A stretch of DNA of 20,473 nucleotides from CAZTJA01 sp964613745. GTDB taxonomy: Bacteria; Desulfobacterota; Desulfomonilia; Desulfomonilales; Desulfomonilaceae. Below are positions 14,002 to 20,473 of the stretch, one piece after another; the stretch's first letter is position 1, and the number at the start of each line of letters is the position of its first letter. The notes beneath the pieces were generated by a model, which was given only the letters and a program-made list of their open reading frames with translations, did no database searches and was not told the DNA's origin. Location of the stretch: assembly GCA_964613745.1 (NCBI GenBank), contig CAZTJA010000055.1, positions 1-20,473 of the forward strand. The letters run 5' to 3'. The position numbers and the translations under genes were made by a program.

Positions 14002-15723
14002 ATGGTCAAGGCGAGAATTCCCTCTGAAAATCTTGATGCAATTCTCAAGGACTACGAACAGGAATATAAGAATTTCTCATGGCTGGATCTCGAAAAACAC
14101 TTCTCCTGGAGTGAATCGGGAAACGTGAACATTGCACATGAGGCCATAGATCGTTGGGCCCGGGATCGCGACAGACCAGACAGAAAGGCGATGATTTACG
14201 AAAAAGAAGGAGAGATCCAGGAATATACCTTTGGCAAATTGCGCGAAATTTCCTCTCAATGGGCAAATCTATTCATAGAACTCGGAGTCTGCGAAGGCGA
14301 CCGTATCTTCATTTTTTTGAAATCTTGCCCCGAGATTTATTTCATCATGATAGCTTGCGCCAGGCTGGGGGTAGTATTCTGTCCTCTTTTCACGAGTCTT
14401 GGGTTGGACGAACTCAGTTTTAGAATTCGCGATTCAAAGCCAAGATTTCTCATCACACAGTCGGAACTCACTGAGAAATTACCGACTCAAATGTGCGAAA
14501 GCATAGACCGTGTAATTTTCTTGCGAGGACCCAAGCCCAACTTTGTTCCAAGAGAGATTGTGATTGACGAACGACTGGAAGGGTTACCGAAAAAAAGTCC
14601 GATAAAATGGGTGAGCGGAACAACACCGCTTTTCCTAACATATACTTCCGGGGCGACCGGCCCGCCCAAGGGGATCATACATGCTCATCATGACATGCTC
14701 GGGTACCTTCTCACGGCACGTTATGTTCTCAATCTCAATTCCGGAGATATTCTATGGACCGATGCTGACCCGGCTTGGATTACAGGCACGGTGTACGGCG
14801 GTTTTGCTCCGTGGCTTTGTGGAGCCATCAGCGTAATTCAAGGGGACGATTTTTCTGCATCTACTTGGTATAGAACGTTGGAAAGGCATAAGGTCAACTG
14901 TTTCTACACTACGCCCCGAACAATAACCAAGCTGATCGCGGCCGGAAATGACTTGCCCGAACGTTACGGCTTGCAAAATCTTACGCATATTGCAACGACT
15001 GGTGAAAATTTAAGTCCGGACCAGTTTTATTGGGTCAAAGAGTACCTCAAACTCGCCCCGCATGACACTTGGTGGATGACTGAAACAGGAATGATAAGTA
15101 TCGCAAATTTTCCAAGTCTGCCGATTAAGCCCGGAAGTATGGGAAAGCCAATGCCCGGCATTCAAGCTGCGGTGCTCGATGACAGAGGCGAAGAACTTGC
15201 TTTTTTGACATTGGGTGAACTCGCGCTAAAGATAGGGTGGCCGGCAATGATGACGGGAGTATGGCAGGACGCGCCGCGTTATCAGGCCTATTTTCGATTC
15301 ACTGATTGGTTCATGACGGGAGACATGGTTATTCGTGATGAGGATGGATACTTTTTTCACCAGGGTCGAAACGACGATTTGATCAAAGTTGCAGACGCCT
15401 TTATTGGCCCGTATGACATTGAACAAATACTGACCCTTCATCCTGCCGTCTTGGAAGCTGCAGCAATTTCAGTTGGATCTTTAGGGGCAAAGCCGACCGT
15501 GAAGGCTTATGTCGTCCTCAAAAACGGAGTAATAGCATCAACGAGACTGAACCAGGAAATAAAGTCCTTTCTAAAAGCCAACTTGTCTCCTGACATTCCC
15601 TTATCTGAAGTTGAATTTATGGTTGAGCTTCCCAAGGCCTCCTCCGGAAAAGTGTTGCGAAGAGTGCTTCGCGCAAAAGAGAAGGGTTTGCCTGCCGGTG
15701 ACCTGCTGAATATGCGAGATTAG
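14002..15723 (+). CDS. Bacillus AcsA-type acetyl-CoA synthetase-like protein with an altered CoA-site loop
   Basis: A 573-residue AMP-forming synthetase resembling the short Bacillus AcsA type (KHFSW near residue 35, ADPAWITGTVYG-x-FAPW, HDTWWMTETG at 354-363, KPGSMGKP-x-PG, AGDL near the end). Adenylation motifs look usable: TYTSGATGPPKG (213-224), TGD (439-441) and GRNDD (455-459). The thioester-forming loop is changed. Where relatives have S/A-G-x-R, this protein has A-D-A-F, so Asp465 and Phe467 replace the tunnel Gly and the Arg. The C-terminal motif is PKASSGK rather than PKTRSGK, with Lys550 kept. The pocket Val is Thr333. I prefer the ATG at 14002, 4 bases after the acuC stop with GGAG upstream, over an in-frame GTG at 13972 that overlaps acuC. 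Its CoA-ligation step may be impaired or use another acceptor. Confidence 0.87.
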   Translation: MVKARIPSENLDAILKDYEQEYKNFSWLDLEKHFSWSESGNVNIAHEAIDRWARDRDRPDRKAMIYEKEGEIQEYTFGKLREISSQWANLFIELGVCEGDRIFIFLKSCPEIYFIMIACARLGVVFCPLFTSLGLDELSFRIRDSKPRFLITQSELTEKLPTQMCESIDRVIFLRGPKPNFVPREIVIDERLEGLPKKSPIKWVSGTTPLFLTYTSGATGPPKGIIHAHHDMLGYLLTARYVLNLNSGDILWTDADPAWITGTVYGGFAPWLCGAISVIQGDDFSASTWYRTLERHKVNCFYTTPRTITKLIAAGNDLPERYGLQNLTHIATTGENLSPDQFYWVKEYLKLAPHDTWWMTETGMISIANFPSLPIKPGSMGKPMPGIQAAVLDDRGEELAFLTLGELALKIGWPAMMTGVWQDAPRYQAYFRFTDWFMTGDMVIRDEDGYFFHQGRNDDLIKVADAFIGPYDIEQILTLHPAVLEAAAISVGSLGAKPTVKAYVVLKNGVIASTRLNQEIKSFLKANLSPDIPLSEVEFMVELPKASSGKVLRRVLRAKEKGLPAGDLLNMRD

Positions 15724-15755
15724 ATTTTGCCGTAATATAGAATTGCGACGAGAAA

Positions 15756-15779
15756 ACAGGCTTGAAAGCTTGTATTTTT
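15756..15779 (+). terminator. Probable intrinsic terminator after the GNAT-acuC-synthetase operon
   Basis: ACAGGCT (15756-15762) pairs with AGCTTGT (15767-15773), with one G-T pair and a TGAA loop, followed by ATTTTT. A run of A precedes the stem, so it could also work on the other strand. It is modest in strength but well placed, 33 bases after the stop codon. Confidence 0.5.
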
Positions 15780-15999
15780 GCAAAGCTCTCGGTATTATAT
15801 CCCGCAACTCACAATCACATTGAATGCCTCTGAATGGTAAGTTCAGTAATTTCTTTGTTGCTGTCATAAGATTCTCAACAAGCGGCTCTAATTTCTTTTA
15901 ATTATTTGCTTCCGAATATTCTCTGTTCCACAAGAGTTCAGAGAGTTGCTCGCCAAATAACATTAAAAGCGTTGTTTTATTTAGAAAGGTTAGGTTCCC

Positions 16000-17361
16000 T
16001 TGCTGACGGACTTTCTCGGTCAAAGTTCTGTGCTGAACGGAAAGGCGCATCCAGGATGGACATCCTTAAACCTTGGGATCTTTATGGATATCGTCTCTTC
16101 TTGCTTATCGATGTGGATCGGATGCAGGTTTTCGCCTCATGTGCATACCGATTTTTACGGCGTAGACGCTGATTCGACCATTTTGCTTCCTGTCTATTCG
16201 ATCACGTTTGTTCTGGTTTCACAAGTATTTCGAGTGTATGAAAGAAATAGGGAATATTATTTTTATAGCTACATTTATCCGGTTGGATTCATTGTTCTAT
16301 TCTCCTATCTGTGCACTTTACTTGTACTGCAAAGAATGATGGGACCGTGGACGACGGTTTTGACAATCATTTCAGGCACGCTTTGCTCTTCATTTACCCG
16401 ATCTCTCGAAAGGAGATGGTTTCCACATACTCCTTTGAGAATTATGGTAATCGGTCAGACTCTGTCATCCATTTTGTTAATTGAAGAGGCCTCCAGAAGA
16501 GGTCTGCACATAGAAGTTGTACCATATTCGATTAGGCGGAATGAATTAATGTATGCGGGCGGTGGGGATCGATCGTTTCATAGCGACATTGCCGATATTA
16601 TCGTTGTCGATGAACCTTGTTCGGAAATGATAATCACTGATGCTCCGAAGTACTTGCTGTTGGGAATTCCCGTTATCTCCTATCAGAGTTTCTTTGAAAA
16701 GCTATTCGGGAAGGTTGCCCCAGAGACAATTACGAATCGCTGGGCATTGGACTTGAGAGTTGATTTCCGGGATCGACTTTGTTTCAAGAGAGCATTGGAC
16801 CTACTGCTGGCTGTCTTATTCTTAATTCTGCTTTTTCCCTTCTTTCCTCTGATTGCGATAGCCATTTGGCTCTGTGACAAAGGTCCGGTTTTCTACATTC
16901 AGGCCAGAGTCGGCCAGGGCGGGGAGATATTTAACATTTACAAATTTCGTACGATGCGAATGGATGCAGAACCCTTTGGACCCAGATGGGCATCAGGTTT
17001 AACTGATCCTCGAGTCATCAAATGTGGAAACTTTCTCCGCAGGACACGGCTGGACGAGATTCCTCAATTGCTCAACATTATAAGAGGAGAGATGTCGTTC
17101 GTTGGGCCTAGACCTGAACGGCCCGAATTTGTGGAATACCTGAAGCGAAGGCTTAGTTGTTATGAGCTGCGGCATATCGTCAAACCGGGTCTCACCGGAT
17201 ACGCTCAAATTAGATACCATTATGGAGCGTCGGAACGAGATGCCCTGGAGAAGCTCCGTTACGACCTTTATTATATTAAAAACAGGAATTTTCTGGTCGA
17301 TTTGTACATCATAATCTTTACCGCCACCGCAATTATTAGAGGCATAATTCTGGGGCGCTAA
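16000..17361 (+). CDS. Polyprenyl-phosphate sugar-1-phosphate transferase (EpsB/exosortase-system type)
   Basis: A 453-residue inner-membrane enzyme that would transfer a sugar phosphate to undecaprenyl phosphate to begin a surface polysaccharide. The N-terminal half has about four hydrophobic segments (roughly 27-42, 60-80, 91-110, 115-131) and a soluble Rossmann-like region. The C-terminal half is the bacterial sugar transferase domain: a hydrophobic hairpin at 265-291, YKFRTMRMDAE (314-324), TRLDEIPQL (349-357), GEMSFVGPRPERPE (363-376) and KPGLTGYAQI (395-404). The C-terminus, LRYDLYYIKN then a hydrophobic tail, resembles the EpsH/PEP-CTERM-associated subgroup. The start is uncertain: TTG at 16000 with AGG upstream, or ATG at 16084. 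The glycosyltransferase that follows supports a polysaccharide role. Confidence 0.85.
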   Translation: MLTDFLGQSSVLNGKAHPGWTSLNLGIFMDIVSSCLSMWIGCRFSPHVHTDFYGVDADSTILLPVYSITFVLVSQVFRVYERNREYYFYSYIYPVGFIVLFSYLCTLLVLQRMMGPWTTVLTIISGTLCSSFTRSLERRWFPHTPLRIMVIGQTLSSILLIEEASRRGLHIEVVPYSIRRNELMYAGGGDRSFHSDIADIIVVDEPCSEMIITDAPKYLLLGIPVISYQSFFEKLFGKVAPETITNRWALDLRVDFRDRLCFKRALDLLLAVLFLILLFPFFPLIAIAIWLCDKGPVFYIQARVGQGGEIFNIYKFRTMRMDAEPFGPRWASGLTDPRVIKCGNFLRRTRLDEIPQLLNIIRGEMSFVGPRPERPEFVEYLKRRLSCYELRHIVKPGLTGYAQIRYHYGASERDALEKLRYDLYYIKNRNFLVDLYIIIFTATAIIRGIILGR

Positions 17362-17444
17362 GATTCTTCTAATGTTAATTCACTGATAATATGCTCGTAT
17401 GTGAACGTCCCAAAGTCCCCGAAAACGGAATTGCATCCTCAAGA

Positions 17445-18590
17445 ATGAAAATACTCCAGGTAGTCGGCAACATGAATTGCGGCGGGGCTGAGACGTGGTT
17501 GATGCATGTTGTTCGCAACATCGATACGGGCACTTTTCAGCTCGATTTTCTTTTTGAGGGACATCAAAAAAGTTACTATGAAGCTGAACTGGAGAGCATC
17601 GGAATAAAAATCTTCAGGGTTCCTTCTCCAAGAAAATCGCTTTCTCGATATATTTTGGGATTCCTAAGAACCATTCAGCTAAATGGCCCTTACCAGATAG
17701 TGCATGCTCATCAAAACCACTTTTCAGGTCTGGTTTGCGCCTTGGCAAGAATTGCTGGAGTGACCATTCGTATAGCTCATAGCCACTCGGCACCGAATCT
17801 TGATCAATTACGACCGGGGATCCTGAAGAGAAAATACTATTCATTCATGAAAAGACTCATAAGTGCAAACGTCACTCATGGTTTGGCCTGCTCTCAGATT
17901 GCTGCGGATTCGCTATTTGGAGCCGACTCGAAACATATCTCGATTATTCACAACGGCATTGATCTAACAGCCTTTTGTGAAGTGCCGAATCCAACTTGCT
18001 TTCGGGGTGAACTCGGTATTCCCAAAGACTCGTATTTGATTGGGCACGTAGGGCGATTTGAATCCCCAAAGAATCATTCATTTCTACTGGACGTATTTAT
18101 TCGATTGAAGAAACTCTTACCGCAAGCAATACTGATTCTGATCGGCGACGGATCTTTGAGAGCAGTCATTGAACAAACAATCCAAGAAAATTCCCTTAAA
18201 GAATCCGTGTTTTTGTTGGGGGTGCGATCGGACATCGCTCGGATTTTCAAGACAATGGATTTGTTTCTTTTTCCTTCCAAATATGAAGGATTTCCGCTTG
18301 CTGTGGTTGAAGCGCAAACGGCAGGTCTTCCATGCTTGATTTCAGACTCCATCACCATTGAATGCGACGTAATTCCCGGATTGGTTTGGCGCAAAAGGCT
18401 GAGTTCCGGGCCGGATGAATGGGTAGAGGAGATCCTAAGAATCAGAGAAACTCATTTGAAGCTGACAAACATTGATCTCAGAGGACTTAAGGGGAGTCCG
18501 ATAGATTGCGTTTCCTCCACGAGAAAACTTGAGGAGTTGTACAAGAAACTAGCTCAGGAATCATTAGCTTGCGGTTTCAGTAAAACATGA
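17445..18590 (+). CDS. Family GT4 (GT-B) glycosyltransferase
   Basis: A retaining glycosyltransferase of about 381 residues. The N-terminal domain begins with MKILQVVGNMNCGGAETW, the usual acceptor-domain start of this family. The C-terminal domain has HNGID, IGHVGRFESPKNH, and the donor-binding E-x7-E motif in KYEGFPLAVVEAQTAG. It would add a sugar, from a nucleotide-sugar donor, to a growing polysaccharide at the cytoplasmic face of the membrane. The frame is open back to an ATG at 17391. That start adds 18 residues not typical of the family, and neither start has a good RBS, so I favour 17445. It follows the sugar transferase closely and is probably in the same operon. Confidence 0.85.
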   Translation: MKILQVVGNMNCGGAETWLMHVVRNIDTGTFQLDFLFEGHQKSYYEAELESIGIKIFRVPSPRKSLSRYILGFLRTIQLNGPYQIVHAHQNHFSGLVCALARIAGVTIRIAHSHSAPNLDQLRPGILKRKYYSFMKRLISANVTHGLACSQIAADSLFGADSKHISIIHNGIDLTAFCEVPNPTCFRGELGIPKDSYLIGHVGRFESPKNHSFLLDVFIRLKKLLPQAILILIGDGSLRAVIEQTIQENSLKESVFLLGVRSDIARIFKTMDLFLFPSKYEGFPLAVVEAQTAGLPCLISDSITIECDVIPGLVWRKRLSSGPDEWVEEILRIRETHLKLTNIDLRGLKGSPIDCVSSTRKLEELYKKLAQESLACGFSKT

Positions 18591-18624
18591 TGATACTTTC
18601 GATAAAGTTAGCGAAGGAGTCATC

Positions 18625-19236
18625 ATGAAAATCCAAGTTGTATTCTACAGCATGTATGGTCATGTTTACAAAATGGCGGAAGCCGTCGCAGCGGGGGCTC
18701 GTGAAATTGAAGGAGCCGAAGTCTCGATATATCAAACTGCTGAATTGGTTCCTGATGCGGCCTTGGAACGCAGCGGAGCTAAGGCTGCGAGATCGACATT
18801 TGCCCACATACCTATAGCCGATCCTGGCAAGCTCGTGGAAGCGGACGGAATTATTTTCGGGACGCCGACTAGATTCGGGAATATGTGCGCTCAGATGAGA
18901 AACTTCTTAGACCAAACGGGTGGGATCTGGGCAAAAGGCTTGTTGATAGGAAAAGTTGGGAGCGTATTTACCAGCACAAATACACAGCATGGTGGGCAAG
19001 AGACTACAATTACGAGCTTTTTCAACACCCTCATTCACCATGGAATGATCATCGTTGGGGTGCCGTATTCCGAAACTAGGTTATCCAACATGTCGGAAGT
19101 TAGCGGCGGAACACCTTATGGAGCTTCTACTCTCGGCGGCAATGACGGATCGCGGCAGCCTACCGAAAATGAACTCGAGATAGCTAAATTCCAGGGCAGG
19201 CACGTGGCTCAAATTACAAAGCGGCTCTTTCCATAA
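18625..19236 (+). CDS. wrbA: WrbA-type NAD(P)H:quinone oxidoreductase
   Basis: A 203-residue flavodoxin-fold protein of the usual WrbA length. The FMN phosphate loop is YSMYGHVYKMAEAVAAG (8-24). The flavin-stacking loop is GTPTRFGNMCAQMRNFLDQTGG. Later WrbA-specific blocks are STNTQHGGQETT and the GGTPYGASTLGG loop. Family members are FMN-dependent tetramers that reduce quinones by two electrons with NAD(P)H and limit redox cycling. The RBS GAAGGAG (18612-18618) is strong. It lies 34 bases after the glycosyltransferase with no terminator seen between them, but functional linkage is not evident. It converges on trkA with a 12-base gap. Confidence 0.95.
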   Translation: MKIQVVFYSMYGHVYKMAEAVAAGAREIEGAEVSIYQTAELVPDAALERSGAKAARSTFAHIPIADPGKLVEADGIIFGTPTRFGNMCAQMRNFLDQTGGIWAKGLLIGKVGSVFTSTNTQHGGQETTITSFFNTLIHHGMIIVGVPYSETRLSNMSEVSGGTPYGASTLGGNDGSRQPTENELEIAKFQGRHVAQITKRLFP

Positions 19237-19248
19237 TTTCACAGCTTA

Positions 19249-19926
19249 CTAACCGAGATTTTGAGCCTCCTGCTGGATCCTGTGTAGATCCCGATCTCGG
19301 CCGATTAGAACCAAGATGTCGCTCGGTTTGATGACAAAATCAGGACCCGGAAGAAATACGAATTTGCTTGGCACCAATTCCTTAACCGCAATGGCAAATA
19401 CTCCGAATCTTTCTCTGATTCTCAGCTCCAAAAGCGTGTGGCCATGGAAGGAGTCGGGCGGCGCAACGTCCATCACTTCAAAATCTTCGGCCAACGGAAT
19501 GAAATCGAGCAGATTGGGATTTAATATCTGAGAAGCAACTCTCAAAGCGGTTTCTCGTTCGGGAAATATTGTTTCCGTGGCGCCTACTGCTCGCAAAACG
19601 GACGCATGATCTTCGGAAACAGCTTTTGCTCTGATGCTCTTTAGTCCTATTTTCTTGAGGTGTAGCGTGCATAAAATGCTTGCTTCGACACTTTCTCCAA
19701 GACTCACAATGGCTTCATCGAAATCAGTTGTGACCAATCGTCGCAGTGTGTTGAAATCGCGAGCGTCCACAATTAAGGCACGCTGAACCTGATCCACTAT
19801 ATTATTTACCCGATCCTCTTCACTATCTATTGCGAGAACATCACATTGTTCAGCTAAAGCGCGAGCCAACTCACTGCCAAACTGACCCAAACCGATGACG
19901 CATATCATTTTTCTTTGGGGCTTCAT
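19249..19926 (-). CDS. trkA: TrkA/KtrA-type potassium channel regulatory subunit (RCK)
   Basis: A 225-residue cytoplasmic gating subunit. The N-terminal RCK domain shows the nucleotide-binding loop GLGQFGSEL (12-20) and an acidic AIDSEEDRV strand end. The C-terminal RCK_C domain spans about 140-220 (HTLLELRIRERFGV, KPSDILVLIG). A single RCK-N/RCK-C unit of this length is the KtrA-like form rather than the doubled E. coli TrkA. It overlaps the trkH stop codon (ATGA at 19923-19926), which indicates cotranscription and coupled translation with the channel subunit. Family members bind adenine nucleotides to open or close K+ uptake. Confidence 0.92.
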   Translation of the reverse strand: MKPQRKMICVIGLGQFGSELARALAEQCDVLAIDSEEDRVNNIVDQVQRALIVDARDFNTLRRLVTTDFDEAIVSLGESVEASILCTLHLKKIGLKSIRAKAVSEDHASVLRAVGATETIFPERETALRVASQILNPNLLDFIPLAEDFEVMDVAPPDSFHGHTLLELRIRERFGVFAIAVKELVPSKFVFLPGPDFVIKPSDILVLIGRDRDLHRIQQEAQNLG

Positions 19927-20473
19927 CCTATCATTACCGTCCCTTTAGGATAGCGAATACCGGCACGACTCTTTGGAAAAATATAAAGTGCAACGGTTAA
20001 AGGTCCCACTCTTCCTACGTACATCGTGGCGCATAGCCACAGCTTTCCAAAATCCGAGAGACTAGCCGTAATTCCCGTGGATAGCCCGACGGTTCCAAAG
20101 GCCGAAACTTGCTCGAACATTATATCAATCGCTGGATTCTTCAGATGGGTTTGTGTTGAAAGCAACAGCAGAAAACCAAGAAAGTTCCAGATTACGGCAA
20201 CTCCGAGGAGCAAATCCACTCTGTTGATTTGCTCGGGAGGAATCTTTCGATCAAGTAATCTGACATCGTGTCCGCCATATAAACTCGCTATGAGCCTGCC
20301 CCAAAGTATAGCCAAACTGGTAGTCTTTATGCCGCCTGCACAGGAACCGGGTGAACCGCCAATGAACATGAGGACCATCAATACGAACAAAGATGCGGCC
20401 GGCAACATACCTATATCGATTGTATTGAAACCGGCGGTTCGGGCAGTAACCGATTGAAAGCAGGCCCCAAGAA
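19923..20473 (-). CDS. trkH: TrkH/KtrB-type potassium uptake channel subunit, 5' part outside the window
   Basis: The C-terminal 183 codons of an integral-membrane K+ transporter; the frame continues past the right edge. Visible parts include QSVTARTAGFNT (third pore loop and filter), SPGSCAGGIKTT in the following helix, a long hydrophobic segment (VDLLLGVAVIWNFLGFLLLL), the fourth pore loop SAFGTVGLSTG, and a hydrophobic helix near the C-terminus. The filter glycines expected in TrkH/KtrB are present. It overlaps trkA by 4 bases and is cotranscribed with it. Confidence 0.93.
   Translation of the reverse strand, partial: LGACFQSVTARTAGFNTIDIGMLPAASLFVLMVLMFIGGSPGSCAGGIKTTSLAILWGRLIASLYGGHDVRLLDRKIPPEQINRVDLLLGVAVIWNFLGFLLLLSTQTHLKNPAIDIMFEQVSAFGTVGLSTGITASLSDFGKLWLCATMYVGRVGPLTVALYIFPKSRAGIRYPKGTVMIG

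Noticed and set aside
1222..15723. Biosynthetic (NRPS-like) adenylation cluster
   Set aside because: There is no carrier protein or condensation domain. Every adenylating enzyme is of the short-chain acyl-CoA synthetase type.
1..20473. Mobile elements, CRISPR arrays, tRNA or rRNA genes
   Set aside because: I saw no transposase, integrase, terminal repeats, regularly spaced repeats or tRNA cloverleaf features on reading both strands.

Overview
The window looks like chromosomal DNA of a mesophilic Gram-negative bacterium. Codon and base use are balanced (roughly mid-40s % GC by eye). The gene content suggests a deltaproteobacterial (Desulfobacterota-like) organism that lives on short-chain fatty acids; that placement is inferred from gene families, not from a marker gene.

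About 14.5 kb (1222-15723) is devoted to short-chain acyl-CoA synthetases and proteins of the kind that control them. It has four paralogous AMP-forming synthetases: a propionyl-CoA synthetase (PrpE-like, 1222-3123), a full-length but catalytically ruined Acs paralogue (3294-5240), a canonical acetyl-CoA synthetase (10423-12384), and a Bacillus-AcsA-type enzyme with an altered CoA-tunnel loop (14002-15723). Between them on the minus strand lies an apparent three-gene operon: two tandem cNMP-like/CBS/DUF294 proteins (7926-9860 and 5970-7901), then a DnaQ-type DEDDh exonuclease (5244-5957). The promoter-distal DUF294 copy keeps its nucleotidyltransferase aspartates; the promoter-proximal copy has lost them. 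After the canonical acs and a strong terminator come a GNAT acetyltransferase, an AcuC-type deacetylase and the AcsA-type synthetase, packed 4 bases apart. This resembles the Bacillus acuABC/acsA reversible lysine acetylation module. All four synthetases keep the C-terminal lysine that this chemistry targets.

The 562-bp divergent region (9861-10422) between the DUF294 operon and acs holds a 17-bp palindrome, a TTGACA promoter whose -10 is overlapped by an inverted repeat, a hairpin with a GAGA loop, and a second promoter candidate carrying tandem TTGAGT repeats. The same tandem TTGAGT pair occurs upstream of the PrpE-like gene.

The rest is ordinary. At the left edge is the start of a minus-strand gene (1-66), then about 1.15 kb with no convincing gene. 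To the right are a polyprenyl-phosphate sugar transferase and a family-4 glycosyltransferase (surface polysaccharide), a WrbA flavoprotein, and a TrkA/TrkH-type potassium uptake pair on the minus strand that runs off the right edge.

The observation most worth following is the repeated pairing of an intact enzyme with a full-length, active-site-dead paralogue (Acs and DUF294) in one acetate/propionate activation locus that also encodes an acetylation/deacetylation pair. It suggests a layered control system in which pseudoenzymes act as regulators, decoys or partners.
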